Assembly (NCBI RefSeq): GCF_900114995.1
Contig: NZ_FOUX01000006.1
Span: 1-64,000, forward strand
DNA length: 64,000 nucleotides
From: Chitinophaga sp. YR627
Lineage (GTDB): Bacteria > Bacteroidota > Bacteroidia > Chitinophagales > Chitinophagaceae
Direction: 5' to 3'
The notes beneath the pieces are model-generated. The model made no database searches. It was not told the DNA's origin and saw only the letters and a list, made by a program, of their open reading frames with translations. The translations under genes were made by a program, and so were the position numbers. Shown piece after piece: positions 7,749 to 17,042 of the stretch (its first letter is position 1; every line of letters starts with the position of its first letter).

Positions 7749-10238
7749 ATGAAAAGAACAGGTCTCTCTTTAATGCTGATCATCGCCTTCGGAGCGGGGC
7801 GATCACACGCACAGCAAACGAATAACAAGTTAAAGCTTTGGTATGAGGAACCGGCAGTAGAATGGTCACAGGCGCTTCCATTAGGGAACGGACGTGTGGG
7901 AGCAATGGTGTTTGGAGGAACAAGTGAGGAACTGATCCAGCTGAATGAAGCCACTTTATGGTCGGGCGGTCCGGTCAGTAAGCAGGTGAATCCGGCGGCA
8001 GCGTCTTATCTGCCTGCAGTACGCGCTGCCTTATTCAGTGAAAAGTATCATGAGGCGGATAGTCTGCTGCGTAAAATGCAGGGCGCTTATTCGCAGTCAT
8101 TCCTGCCATTGGGTGATATACGTATCCATCAGCAACTGAAGGATACAATGATATCGCAGTATAAGCGTGATCTGGATATAGCGAACGCGAAATCGATTAC
8201 GCAGTTTGTGAGCGGTGGAGTAACCTATACACGCGAAATGTTTATCTCTGCACCAGACCAGGTGATCGTCATCAGACTGCGCGCCAGTAAAAAAGGTGCG
8301 TTGCAGTTTAAAGCCGATCCGTCCAGTCAGTTGCATTATCAGAATACCGTTATTGGTACAAAGGAAATCGTAACGCGTGGTAAAGCGCCTTCGCAGGTAG
8401 ACCCGAGTTATGTGAATTATAACGCCGAGCCTATTCAGTATGAAGCGGCCGGTAGTTGTAAGGGGATGCGTTATGAACTGCGGATGCGGGCGATCAGTCC
8501 GGATGGTACCGTGACTACTGATGCAACGGGTATTACCGTGAAGAATGCTACGGAAGCAATCTTATTGCTGACTGCGGCTACCAGCTTTAATGGTTTTGAT
8601 AAGTGCCCGGATAGTGAAGGACTGGATGAGAAAGCGATTGCCGGCGGACAAATGAAAAAAGCGGCAGCATTGTCTTACGCTAATCTGCTGCAACGTCACG
8701 TGCAGGATTATCATAAATATTTTAACAGGGTTAGTCTGAACCTGGCTGGTGATGATCAGTCAGCAGAACCGACAGATGAAAGACTGCGCCGGTATACTGC
8801 GGGCGGAAAGGATCAGGCGCTGGAAAGTCTTTATTTTCAGTTTGGCCGTTATCTGCTGATCTCCTGTTCCCGTACACCATCGGCGCCTGCGAACCTGCAG
8901 GGTATCTGGAACAAGGAGCTGCGTGCTCCCTGGAGTTCAAACTATACGATCAATATCAATACACAGATGAACTACTGGCCTGCGGAGGTTTGTAATCTGA
9001 TGGAGATGCAACAGCCTTTATACCAGTTGCTGAAAGAACTGTCTGTGACCGGTGCTGCTACCGCAGGAGAGTTTTATAATACAAGAGGATGGGTCGCACA
9101 CCACAACACGGATATCTGGGCAATTGCCAATCCGGTAGGTGATAAAGGTAAAGGTGATCCGCAGTGGGCCAACTGGATGATGGGGGGCAACTGGCTGTGT
9201 CAGTTCCTCTGGCAGCATTACTGCTATACTGGTGGTGAAAAGTTCCTGAGAGACACGGCTTATCCGATCATGAAATCAGCAGCACTTTTTAGTCTGGATT
9301 TCCTGGTGAAAGATCCGGCTTCCGGTTACCTGGTGACTGCACCAGCTACTTCTCCGGAGAATAAATTTCTGCTGGCCAATGGTACACAGGAATCTGTTTC
9401 CATTGCCAGTACCATGGACATGACCATTATCCGCGAGTTGTTCAATAACGTGATCAAGGCAGGAGAAGTACTGAAAGTGGATAATGGTCTGCGTGACTCC
9501 CTACAGGTAGCTGCAGATCGTCTTTATCCGTTTAAGATAGGGAAAGATGGTAGTTTACAGGAATGGTACAAAGACTGGCCATCCGGAGAAACAGAGCATC
9601 GTCATATTTCACATCTGTATGCTTTGTTCCCTGGCGATCAGATCTCACCTTCCACTACACCTGAACTGGCGAATGCGACCAAACGTACCCTGGAGATCAG
9701 GGGAGATGGAGGTACCGGATGGAGTAAGGCGTGGAAGATCAATACCTGGGCCAGACTGGAAGATGGTAATCATGCCTATAAACTGTTACGCGAATTGCTG
9801 ACATTAACCGGAAAGGGCTCTGTAGATATGCATAATGCAGGCGGTACTTATGCGAACCTGTTTTGTGCGCATCCGCCATTCCAGATAGATGGTAACTTTG
9901 GCGGTACTTCTGGTATTGCACAGATGTTACTGAACGGACAATCGAACATGATCCGTTTGTTGCCTGCTTTACCGGATGCATGGGCAACCGGTGAAGTAAA
10001 AGGTTTACTGGCATATGGTGGTCATACCATCGATATGAGCTGGAAAGCAGGTAAACTTGTGCGTGTAACGATCTATGCGAAGAAAGCAGGCACCTGTTAT
10101 CTGCTGGCAAAGAACAGGCTGAAAGCCGGAGCAAATGCACAGTTGGCGCCAATGAAACCAAAAGACCCGTCAGCAGGTTATCCTTATGCGCTGAAAACAA
10201 CAGCAGGAGGTGTATATACATTGCTGGCAGCAGAATAA
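7749..10238 (+). CDS. GH95 family alpha-L-fucosidase (exported)
   Basis: An 829-aa secreted enzyme starting at ATG 7749, followed by a signal peptide ending near SHAQQ. The N-terminal beta-domain begins with KLWYEEPAVEWSQALPLGNGRVGAMVFGG, the standard GH95 opening. The (alpha/alpha)6 core contains NININTQMNYWP, where Asn402 and Asn404 match the Asn pair that activates water in the characterised Bifidobacterium enzyme; SPEN with Glu537 is the probable acid; HPPFQIDGNFG holds Asp714. Family members release alpha-1,2-fucose by inversion, and some act on alpha-L-galactosides in plant glycans. Divergent from the hybrid regulator; the ATP-grasp gene follows 24 bases on. Confidence 0.92.
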   Translation: MKRTGLSLMLIIAFGAGRSHAQQTNNKLKLWYEEPAVEWSQALPLGNGRVGAMVFGGTSEELIQLNEATLWSGGPVSKQVNPAAASYLPAVRAALFSEKYHEADSLLRKMQGAYSQSFLPLGDIRIHQQLKDTMISQYKRDLDIANAKSITQFVSGGVTYTREMFISAPDQVIVIRLRASKKGALQFKADPSSQLHYQNTVIGTKEIVTRGKAPSQVDPSYVNYNAEPIQYEAAGSCKGMRYELRMRAISPDGTVTTDATGITVKNATEAILLLTAATSFNGFDKCPDSEGLDEKAIAGGQMKKAAALSYANLLQRHVQDYHKYFNRVSLNLAGDDQSAEPTDERLRRYTAGGKDQALESLYFQFGRYLLISCSRTPSAPANLQGIWNKELRAPWSSNYTININTQMNYWPAEVCNLMEMQQPLYQLLKELSVTGAATAGEFYNTRGWVAHHNTDIWAIANPVGDKGKGDPQWANWMMGGNWLCQFLWQHYCYTGGEKFLRDTAYPIMKSAALFSLDFLVKDPASGYLVTAPATSPENKFLLANGTQESVSIASTMDMTIIRELFNNVIKAGEVLKVDNGLRDSLQVAADRLYPFKIGKDGSLQEWYKDWPSGETEHRHISHLYALFPGDQISPSTTPELANATKRTLEIRGDGGTGWSKAWKINTWARLEDGNHAYKLLRELLTLTGKGSVDMHNAGGTYANLFCAHPPFQIDGNFGGTSGIAQMLLNGQSNMIRLLPALPDAWATGEVKGLLAYGGHTIDMSWKAGKLVRVTIYAKKAGTCYLLAKNRLKAGANAQLAPMKPKDPSAGYPYALKTTAGGVYTLLAAE

Positions 10239-10262
10239 CAACAGAAAGAAAAAGAGAAAAGT

Positions 10263-11138
10263 ATGCCGGATAAGAAATTAGCGCTCATCTGTGAAGATCC
10301 AGCCAATCTGTTTGATATGGCGAAGACAGAAGACCGCCGTCTGCTGGAAACATTGCAGGCAGCAGGATGGGATGCAGAAAAGAAAGACTGGAAAGACAGT
10401 CAGACTGACTGGACAAGTTATGAGCTGGTGATACTGAAGTCGCCGTACGACTATCACAACAGACTGGATGAATTCAGGGCATGGTTGCACAAACTGGCAG
10501 CAGCGGGCGTACAATTACTGAACCCTGTTGAGACGGTGTTATGGAATGCCGATAAACATTATCTGCAGGAGATCGCAGCAGCAGGTTTTGATATTATTCC
10601 TTCTGTATTCCTGGAGAAGGATACAGTAACTGATCTGGCATCCCTGTTTGAGCGACTGGGTACAGATAAGATCATTGTAAAGCCCTGTGTGAGCGGAGGC
10701 TCCAAGAATACCTTTACACTGGTACGTGGCGAGACGGTGCTGGAGGAACATCCGCTGCAACAATTGTTGCCGAAGGAGGCGTTTATTGCCCAGCCATTTA
10801 TGAGAGAGATCCAGGAGGGAGAATGGTCGATGCTTTTCTTTGGAGGAGCATACAGTCATACGATCGTGAAGAAACCTAAAGCTGGTGATTTCAGGGTACA
10901 GCCACAATATGGTGCGACCATTCATTCAGCTACGCCGGATAGTGCGGTGATTGAGAAAGCGACTGCCCTGGTACGCCGTTTTGCCGGCGGTGCATTGTAT
11001 ACAAGAGTAGACGGTGTACTGGTGGATGGCAAGCTTGCGCTGATGGAACTGGAACTGATAGAGCCGTTGTTGTATACCGTGTTTGATGAGCAGAGTTTTG
11101 AACGGTATATAGAAGCATTAGATAAAGTGAAGAAATAA
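10263..11138 (+). CDS. ATP-grasp domain protein
   Basis: A 291-aa cytoplasmic protein. The N-terminal third (KLALICEDP..., YELVILKSPYDYHNR) is a Rossmann-like pre-ATP-grasp domain. The central part carries IIVKPCVSGGSKNTFTL, the phosphate-binding loop with its Lys, and EAFIAQPFMREIQEGEWSMLFFGG, the hinge strand; the C-terminal metal site is represented by YTRVDGVLVDGKLALMELELIEP. Such enzymes join a carboxylate to an amine or thiol through an acyl phosphate, as in glutathione synthetase and the cycloserine ligase DcsG. The substrates here are unknown. It probably shares the GH95 transcript. Confidence 0.85.
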   Translation: MPDKKLALICEDPANLFDMAKTEDRRLLETLQAAGWDAEKKDWKDSQTDWTSYELVILKSPYDYHNRLDEFRAWLHKLAAAGVQLLNPVETVLWNADKHYLQEIAAAGFDIIPSVFLEKDTVTDLASLFERLGTDKIIVKPCVSGGSKNTFTLVRGETVLEEHPLQQLLPKEAFIAQPFMREIQEGEWSMLFFGGAYSHTIVKKPKAGDFRVQPQYGATIHSATPDSAVIEKATALVRRFAGGALYTRVDGVLVDGKLALMELELIEPLLYTVFDEQSFERYIEALDKVKK

Positions 11139-11157
11139 TTATTGATATTCAATTAGT

Positions 11158-11187
11158 GAAAGCACTCCGCCGCAACGGAGTGCTTTC
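11158..11187 (+). terminator. Hairpin terminator after ATP-grasp gene
   Basis: GAAAGCACTCCG (11158-11169) pairs perfectly with CGGAGTGCTTTC (11176-11187) around a 6-base loop. There is no strong T-run, but the position 20 bases after the stop fits termination. Confidence 0.65.
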
Positions 11188-11206
11188 GTATTAAACCTTT
11201 ATCCCT

Positions 11207-11842
11207 ATGTCACGTGTTTTGCTACACCCCATAAAACTATTGGTAGCTGCCTTGCTGATCGCCATCGCAATCGTTGCCTGTGAGCATAAAACCCCCGCTT
11301 CCCGGCAGGCAGTCATTGAAAAAATTGAGAAAGATACCATGCTCCCTGCAGCGGTAAAACTTTCTCCTGTTGCAGCTGACAAAGACGATGATTTTGTGAC
11401 TCCATCTCTGCAGGAAATAGTAGATACCTTCAAAGCGATGTACAACAATCATATCATGATCGATACTTCATTTTTCCGTGGAAAGGATCAGTTTCATGTA
11501 GTGTATGAATATCGTTGTCTGAGAGACAGCGGTGTCGTAGTGCCGGAGAAATTCGTATCAATGTATGGTATGCAACAATTTGTTACGCATCATTTCAAGT
11601 CAGACATTGCGGTGTATAAGAACGGGAAGACCATTGCAGCTACTGATATTTACAATGATATGTTTAATATTGATGAAGAGAGGAGAGCATGTGCGGTTTT
11701 ATTCACGCCGCAGATCACTTTCAATCTTGATCATGTACTGATCAGTCATAGTTTAAGTATTCCATTAACGGATATAGGGGAGCAGGTATTGGTCAGGGTA
11801 TATTATAATGGTAACGTTAGCGCAGAACCCAGTTATGATTAA
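11207..11842 (+). CDS. Hypothetical lipoprotein
   Basis: A 211-aa protein with an N-terminal hydrophobic stretch and a lipobox (AIVAC, lipidated Cys25), so it should be exported and membrane-anchored. The mature part contains DTFKAMYNNHIMIDTSFFRGKDQFHVVYEYRC and ends in a beta-rich stretch (VLVRVYYNGNVSAEPSYD). I do not recognise the family. Terminator before it, and the DUF4269 gene 11 bases after it on the same strand. Confidence 0.7.
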   Translation: MSRVLLHPIKLLVAALLIAIAIVACEHKTPASRQAVIEKIEKDTMLPAAVKLSPVAADKDDDFVTPSLQEIVDTFKAMYNNHIMIDTSFFRGKDQFHVVYEYRCLRDSGVVVPEKFVSMYGMQQFVTHHFKSDIAVYKNGKTIAATDIYNDMFNIDEERRACAVLFTPQITFNLDHVLISHSLSIPLTDIGEQVLVRVYYNGNVSAEPSYD

Positions 11843-11853
11843 CCTGCGTATAT

Positions 11854-12399
11854 ATGGGTATGAATAGCGGTATCGACTTTTTTAATATTGACTATCTGCA
11901 ACATGGTAATGCTGTGCAGCGGGAAGTCTATGAAGTGTTAATAGACACGGCTGTTTTGCAGTTATTATCTGCATATGACCCGGTGCTGGCAGGAACGATT
12001 CCCATTGCTGTAGATATACCCGGTAGTGATCTGGATATCCTTTGTTCGTTTAAAGCGCAGGAAGTGTTTAAGCAGGATATGATCACGCGCTTTGGTGAGG
12101 CTGCCGGATTCAGTATAAAAGAGTTTGAAATATACGGTCAGGCGTGTGTGGTTGTTAATTTTGAGAAGGCTGGTTATGCATTTGAGATCTTTGCACAGCA
12201 GTTACCGGTACGGGAGCAGATGGGATACCGGCATATGGTGATCGAGCATCGTTTACTCCTGGAACATGGAGATAGTTTACGACAGGAGGTGATCCGGTTG
12301 AAGAAGGAAGGATACAAAACAGAGCCTGCATTTTGTTTGTGTTTAGGGATAGAAGGAAATCCCTATCTGGAATTACTGAAGCTGGAAGCGAAGCAATAA
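11854..12399 (+). CDS. DUF4269 family protein (nucleotidyltransferase-like)
   Basis: A 181-aa cytoplasmic protein (ATG 11854 or 11860). The central GTIPIAVDIPGSDLDILCSF looks like the GS...DLD signature of minimal nucleotidyltransferases and is the conserved block of DUF4269; FEIYGQACVVVNFEKAGYAFEIFAQ provides the third strand. The reaction and substrate are unknown. Follows the lipoprotein gene by 11 bases and is ended by a strong bidirectional terminator. Confidence 0.75.
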   Translation: MGMNSGIDFFNIDYLQHGNAVQREVYEVLIDTAVLQLLSAYDPVLAGTIPIAVDIPGSDLDILCSFKAQEVFKQDMITRFGEAAGFSIKEFEIYGQACVVVNFEKAGYAFEIFAQQLPVREQMGYRHMVIEHRLLLEHGDSLRQEVIRLKKEGYKTEPAFCLCLGIEGNPYLELLKLEAKQ

Positions 12400-12407
12400 G
12401 GTTTTAT

Positions 12408-12454
12408 AAAATAAAGCGGGCTGCATATATGAAGTATGCAGCCCGCTTTATTTT
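12408..12454. terminator. Strong bidirectional terminator
   Basis: Stem of 17 to 20 base pairs: 12408-12427 with 12435-12454, 7-base loop, A-run before and T-run after. It serves the plus-strand DUF4269 gene and the minus-strand MarR gene. Confidence 0.9.
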
Positions 12455-12472
12455 AAGACAATATAAAAACGT

Positions 12473-12919
12473 TTATTTTTTCAGATTCTCATTCATCTTT
12501 TGCACCAGTGCTACTGCCTTTTCAAGATCAGCTACTTTGATGCCATTGGTGGCCTGCTCATAGATCTCATCCACCCATGGATGCAGGGTTTGTTTCATAT
12601 GCTTACCGTTTTCTGTAAGGTAGATGAGTTTATTCCGCCGGTCATTTTCATCCTCTTTTCTTTCAACAAGATCGCGCTTTGTGAGACTGTCAATAAGATA
12701 GGTGATACTGGATTTATCCTTTATCAGGATATCGGCGATCTCCTGCTGATTGATACCATCTTTTCTGTACAATACGCCAAGTATTTCCAGGAGTTCGACT
12801 GATACATCTATATTGTTCTCCTTGATCCTTACCTGTAAGTGCTGGCGCATATAGTTTCGCATTTCCATCAGTGCCCTGCTCAGATCACGCGCCAGTTCCA
12901 GTGTTTGTTCCATAGCCAT
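12473..12919 (-). CDS. MarR-family transcriptional regulator
   Basis: A 148-aa cytoplasmic repressor-type protein. Helices SVELLEILGVLYRKDGINQQEIADILIKDKSSITYLIDSL form the winged helix; RKEDENDRRNKLIYLTENGKHM is the wing with the conserved D-R-R. N- and C-terminal helices give the dimer interface. In the family, small molecules such as phenolic compounds release the dimer from DNA. It is the second gene of an operon with the MFS exporter, 14 bases downstream of it. Two operator-like palindromes lie before the exporter gene, which fits autoregulation. Confidence 0.92.
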   Translation of the reverse strand: MAMEQTLELARDLSRALMEMRNYMRQHLQVRIKENNIDVSVELLEILGVLYRKDGINQQEIADILIKDKSSITYLIDSLTKRDLVERKEDENDRRNKLIYLTENGKHMKQTLHPWVDEIYEQATNGIKVADLEKAVALVQKMNENLKK

Positions 12920-12933
12920 AGTGCAATATAAGT

Positions 12934-14514
12934 TTAATGTGCAGCATCCGCCATATTAATCTTATTCTTCGCATTTTTCACAAACAATAGTACGAACGGT
13001 ACACAGACGAGGAACATAACACCTACCCAGAGGAATACATCCATGTAAGATAATACGGTTGCCTGTTTCATGACGGCGCCGTCCATCATTGCATAGGCCT
13101 TACTTTTTGCCACCATCATATCAAAACCTTTCGCACGCATGGCGCCTGTCATATTAGAGATACGTTGTTGTACTTCCGGATTATTTACGTCAAGATGACT
13201 CACCAGGTTACTTCTGTGGAGGTCTGTCTGGCGTGTCATAAAGGTGGAAATCAATGCGATACCAAAAGCGCCTCCTAATTGACGCATCATACCGGAAAAG
13301 GCGGCGCCCTGTCCGATCTCCTTTCCTTTGAGGGTAGAGAGGGACATGGTGCTGACAGGTACAGACAGTAGCCCCAGACCGAAACCACGGATGATCAGTA
13401 CCCAGAAGAAGTCTTTTGAACTGGTATCCGGAGAAAGGATCTCGTATGACATGTAGCTATAAATGAAGAAGATCAGCATACCTATGGCAATCAGGTACTT
13501 CTGCGGCACACCTTTTTGTATGAGAATAGCGACCACCGGCATCATGACGGCCACAAAGATGGTACTGGGCAATTGGAGCATACCTGACTGCTGAGCCGTC
13601 CATCCCAATAGGGACTGCGTATAGAGCGGTATTACGAAGGTCGATCCGAAGAGACCAAAACCCATTATAAACGAAAGGATTACGCCTATACGCAGGTTAC
13701 CGTTCTTCAATACCCTGAGTTCCACGATGGGATAAGAGAAGGTGAGTTGTCGCCAGATGAAGAAGAATAATCCAAATACGGCGATGATGGTGAGTATGAT
13801 GATCAGCGGACTACTAAACCAGTCTTCTTCCTGTCCTTTTTCCAGCACAAACTGTAAAGAAGAAATACCGATGGCCAGGAGGGCAATACCGAGCCAGTCT
13901 ACCTGGCTGGCGTCTCTTTTCTCTTCGTACTGCGGACTTCTGACATATTGTAGTGTGAGCAGCGCGGCAATAACACCGATCGGGATATTGATATAGAAGA
14001 TGTAAGGCCAGCTGTAGTTATCGATGATATAGCCACCCAGCGGCGGACCTAAGGTCGGACCAACGATCACCCCCAGGGTATAGATCGCCTGTGCGGTGGC
14101 ACGTTTCTCTGGCGGCCAGCTTTCTGTAATAATGGTTTGAGAGGTCACCAGCAATGCGCCTCCACCAAGGCCCTGTAAGAACCTGAAAAGGACCAGTTCC
14201 CAGATATTGGTGGCATTTCCGCAAAGAAAGGAACAGATGGTAAAGATGACCACGGAAACAGCGAAGTAGTTCCGGCGGCCGAATTGTTGGGACAGCCAGC
14301 TGGTCATCGGTACGACGATCACATTGGCCAGGGAATAAGCTGTGATGACCCAGCTGACCTCATTTAAGGTAGCACCCAGACTACCCCTCATATCGGGAAG
14401 GGCGACATTGACAATGGTGGTGTCTATTATTTCCAGCAATGCACAGACAACGGCAGTAATGGTGATGATCACCCGGCGTGATCCGTATTCTACTAAAGAG
14501 GGTAATTGCTCCAT
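12934..14514 (-). CDS. MFS multidrug exporter, DHA2 (EmrB/QacA) type, 14 TM
   Basis: A 526-aa inner-membrane drug:H+ antiporter. It opens with ALLEIIDTTIVNVALPDMRGSLGA, the DHA2 first helix with the D-x-T motif, followed by WVITAYSLANVIVVPMTSWLSQQFGRRNYF (motif A) and LGVIVGPTLGPPLGGYIID (motif C, antiporter). About fourteen hydrophobic helices can be counted. Unlike most Gram-negative EmrB systems, there is no membrane-fusion (EmrA/HlyD) or TolC-like gene next to it, so it may work alone or with partners elsewhere. First gene of the exporter-marR operon. Confidence 0.92.
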   Translation of the reverse strand: MEQLPSLVEYGSRRVIITITAVVCALLEIIDTTIVNVALPDMRGSLGATLNEVSWVITAYSLANVIVVPMTSWLSQQFGRRNYFAVSVVIFTICSFLCGNATNIWELVLFRFLQGLGGGALLVTSQTIITESWPPEKRATAQAIYTLGVIVGPTLGPPLGGYIIDNYSWPYIFYINIPIGVIAALLTLQYVRSPQYEEKRDASQVDWLGIALLAIGISSLQFVLEKGQEEDWFSSPLIIILTIIAVFGLFFFIWRQLTFSYPIVELRVLKNGNLRIGVILSFIMGFGLFGSTFVIPLYTQSLLGWTAQQSGMLQLPSTIFVAVMMPVVAILIQKGVPQKYLIAIGMLIFFIYSYMSYEILSPDTSSKDFFWVLIIRGFGLGLLSVPVSTMSLSTLKGKEIGQGAAFSGMMRQLGGAFGIALISTFMTRQTDLHRSNLVSHLDVNNPEVQQRISNMTGAMRAKGFDMMVAKSKAYAMMDGAVMKQATVLSYMDVFLWVGVMFLVCVPFVLLFVKNAKNKINMADAAH

Positions 14515-14547
14515 GCTTATAATTAATAATACGAAGGTATAGGCTAT

Positions 14548-14587
14548 TGGTTTAATTTCAAACTAATAATAGATTGAATTCAAACTA
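14548..14587 (-). promoter_or_regulatory. Twin MarR-type operator upstream of the exporter operon
   Basis: TAGATTGAATTCAAACTA (14570-14587) is an 18-bp palindrome with one mismatched pair. The half-site TTCAAACTA recurs at 14557-14565, exactly 22 bp away, within a weaker palindrome (14548-14565, 6 of 9 pairs). Location 34-73 bases upstream of the exporter start, with marR in the same operon, makes it the likely MarR binding site. Confidence 0.6.
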
Positions 14588-14668
14588 TTTTTCTGTTGCC
14601 CTTCCAGGCCGCTATACCTGTATTATTCAAAAAATTCATTATCATGCTGTTCGAAATTTTCAGCCTGC

Positions 14669-15604
14669 ATGACCAATACTATCAGTTCCCTGTTCAAACG
14701 CCCCTATCCCTTACCAGAAACCTGGCGCAGACAATGGAGCATGACGATTGCCCTGAGCGGGGCGGTATTCCTGTTCCTTTTTCTCTTCCGGCCTTTTAAT
14801 GGTCAGCGGGATACCCTGACTGTTTTCTGGGGTAGTCTGGAGGGAGCTGCCACGGTGTTTGGGGTGGTGATGCTGTATTATGGCCTGGTATTCAGATTGT
14901 TTCCGGCTTATTTCAGGGAAGAGCAATGGACAACCGGCAGGGAGTCACTCTGGACCCTGGTCATTATTGTAGCGATCGCGCTGGCCAATATAGGTGTCAT
15001 GGCGCTGAGTGGTCAATGGCGATACTCCTGGAAGGAGGTCTTTCTGATGGTGGTCTATACTGCTGTGATCGGGATTGCTCCGGCTACGACCAGCATCATG
15101 ATCAACCAGGCCCGTTTACTGAGGCGCTATCGTAAGCGGGCGGCGGGGCTGAATCAGGCGATCGCCACGCCTGTGACAGCGGAGGAGCTTATACCTGTGG
15201 CGCCGGAGAAGCTGTCTTTTATGGCGGATAACGGAAAGGACCAGGTTGCCCTGCTGCCTGGACAATTGTTGGCGGTCACGTCGGCAGATAACTATGTCAG
15301 GCTCTATTTCCTGCAAGGAGGACACCTGAAACAGGAGCTGCTGCGTTCCAGTCTGCAGAAAATTGAAGCCAGTCTGACGGGGCATACAACCTTCTGGCGT
15401 TGTCACCGGACAGCCATCGTCAACCTCTCCCTTGTGGAGGAAGTCAGCGGTACTGCCCAGGGTTACCGTCTGCATATTTCTCATTTACCCGATGCGATCC
15501 CTGTATCGAGGAGCCTGAATACTACTCTGCGGGAAAAGCTGGCCAATCGTCCGGCTATGCCATTCACCCCCGTGTCTCCCCAGGTTCAGGCTACCCACCC
15601 CTAA
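14669..15604 (+). CDS. LytTR-domain membrane transcriptional regulator
   Basis: A 311-aa protein with four predicted membrane helices (about 24-42, 55-75, 92-114, 122-145) and a C-terminal LytTR DNA-binding domain (about 190-290). The latter shows QLLAVTSADNYVRLYF, LLRSSLQKIEASL, FWRCHRTAIVNLSLVEEV and PVSRSLNTTLREKL, all typical. Membrane-anchored LytTR proteins without receiver domain are common in Bacteroidota; how they sense signals is poorly known. Divergent from the exporter operon; a weak hairpin (15680-15705) follows it. Confidence 0.88.
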   Translation: MTNTISSLFKRPYPLPETWRRQWSMTIALSGAVFLFLFLFRPFNGQRDTLTVFWGSLEGAATVFGVVMLYYGLVFRLFPAYFREEQWTTGRESLWTLVIIVAIALANIGVMALSGQWRYSWKEVFLMVVYTAVIGIAPATTSIMINQARLLRRYRKRAAGLNQAIATPVTAEELIPVAPEKLSFMADNGKDQVALLPGQLLAVTSADNYVRLYFLQGGHLKQELLRSSLQKIEASLTGHTTFWRCHRTAIVNLSLVEEVSGTAQGYRLHISHLPDAIPVSRSLNTTLREKLANRPAMPFTPVSPQVQATHP

Positions 15605-15679
15605 GCGTGCAATTCGCCCCAAAGCCCATGCAGATGGCCCCTTCCGGAAAGATCATTGCCGGTCTGCCAGTACTTTTAC

Positions 15680-15705
15680 ACCAGTTCCGGATGACCCGGA
15701 CTGGT
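15680..15705 (+). terminator. Possible terminator after LytTR gene
   Basis: ACCAGT-T-CCGG (15680-15690) pairs with CCGGACTGGT (15696-15705) with one bulged T and a 5-base loop; CTTTAAAAAG follows. It may separate the LytTR gene from the hydrolase. Confidence 0.45.
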
Positions 15706-15724
15706 CTTTAAAAAGTATTGTAAC

Positions 15725-16531
15725 ATGAAAAAAGCCTTCTATCTGCTCGCCGTTTTATTACTGAGTACCCAACTGCTGAAAGCACAGTTTGATGATAAAT
15801 TTTATTTCCCTAACAAGACCTGGAAGGCACTGGATTCCTCCATGCAGATAGAAGAGGTAAATCTGCCGGTAGATAGTGTTATCCTGAACGCCCTGTTCTT
15901 CAAACCTGTGGGACAATCAAAGGCGACTGTCCTGTTTTGTCATGGAGCGGGCGGGAATGTCACTTCTTACCAGTATATGATAAAGCCATTGGTAGAAAGA
16001 GGGTACCAGGTATTTATGATCGATTTCAGGGGATATGGTAAAAGTACGGGGAAGCCTACTCATCTGAATATAGCCAGCGATGGCCAGTATGTGCTGGATT
16101 ACCTGCTGGCGAGACCAGATGTTCGCGGAACGAAACTGATATTGTTCGGCGCCTCCGTAGGTACCCAGATCGCGACAAAACTGGCAAGGGATAACCAGGA
16201 AAAAGTGCAGGCATTGATACTGGATGGCGTTGTCAGTTCTTTTACGGATCTGGCGGCTGCTTATGCGCCTGCTGAACAAAAGGCGATGATCGAACAGTAT
16301 CTGAAGGTGCCCTATGCAGCGAAGACGGATATCAGTTATGTCAAAATGCCTGTACTGATCGTCCATTCGAAAGAAGATAAAGAGGTGCCATATGCGGAAG
16401 CGACATTGGTATACAATGCCGCGGCTGGTCCGAAAGACTTCTACGTATATAGCGGTGCTCATCTGGCTGCTATGCAACTGGATGCGGGAGCATATATACG
16501 CCGTATTGAAAAGTTAATTTATGGTCACTGA
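15725..16531 (+). CDS. Exported alpha/beta-hydrolase
   Basis: A 268-aa protein with a signal peptide (cleavage after LLKA, giving QFDDKF). The alpha/beta-hydrolase core shows the oxyanion-hole HGAGGN, the strand VFMIDFRGYGKSTGKP, the nucleophile elbow FGASVGTQ (Ser about 143), the acid in HSKEDKEVPY (Asp about 218) and His about 245 in SGAHLAAM. It resembles the BAAT/serine-aminopeptidase-like (Hydrolase_4) group of carboxyl-ester hydrolases. Substrate unknown; periplasmic location inferred. Confidence 0.88.
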   Translation: MKKAFYLLAVLLLSTQLLKAQFDDKFYFPNKTWKALDSSMQIEEVNLPVDSVILNALFFKPVGQSKATVLFCHGAGGNVTSYQYMIKPLVERGYQVFMIDFRGYGKSTGKPTHLNIASDGQYVLDYLLARPDVRGTKLILFGASVGTQIATKLARDNQEKVQALILDGVVSSFTDLAAAYAPAEQKAMIEQYLKVPYAAKTDISYVKMPVLIVHSKEDKEVPYAEATLVYNAAAGPKDFYVYSGAHLAAMQLDAGAYIRRIEKLIYGH

Positions 16532-16618
16532 TGAACAATCTTTTTGTGGGAGTGTTAATGTTCTACACCGTGCTTCAATTTGATTACATATCCTTTTTCA
16601 CCCTCAAAATTTAAGGTA

Positions 16619-17038
16619 ATGCCTTACTCTCCACTATTGATCAAACCCTTCAGAGAAGAATTAACGGATGCTGGCGTTCAGGAATTATTAACGCCGGAAG
16701 ATGTAGACAAAGCTTTGGCACAGTCAGGGACCACGCTTGTTGTTGTGAATAGTGTATGTGGATGCGCCGCAGGTAGCGCCCGTCCTGCAGTAAGAAAACT
16801 GCTGGAGGATAATGATGCGAAAAAGCCTGACCGTATTGTATCTGTGTTTGCAGGACAGGACCTGGAAGCTACGGCAAGGTTCAGAAGCCATATTCCAGAC
16901 ATTCCTCCTTCATCACCCAGTATTGCGCTGTTTAAAGACCAGGAGCTGGTCTATTTTATTCCCAGGCACAGAATAGAAAGCAGAGACGCTAATGCGATTG
17001 CCAGTGATCTGGCAAGTGTGTTTACGGAATATGCCTGA
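16619..17038 (+). CDS. BrxA/BrxB-family bacilliredoxin (YphP/YqiW-like)
   Basis: Start ATG 16619 (MPYSPLLIKPFREEL), 139 aa, close to the family's usual length of about 145; the in-frame ATG at 16580 adds an atypical extension. The thioredoxin-like fold carries the defining CGC motif in VVNSVCGCAAGSARPA (Cys47, Cys49) and ends with a QELVYFIPRHRIE strand. In Bacillus, bacilliredoxins remove bacillithiol from protein cysteines; the thiol used in this organism is not shown by the sequence. Single gene, followed by a strong terminator. Confidence 0.92.
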   Translation: MPYSPLLIKPFREELTDAGVQELLTPEDVDKALAQSGTTLVVVNSVCGCAAGSARPAVRKLLEDNDAKKPDRIVSVFAGQDLEATARFRSHIPDIPPSSPSIALFKDQELVYFIPRHRIESRDANAIASDLASVFTEYA

Positions 17039-17042
17039 TATT

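Noticed and set aside
15605..15724. Small open frame extending past the LytTR gene (15400-15711)
   Set aside because: Out-of-frame shadow of the LytTR coding sequence, with a hairpin near its end.
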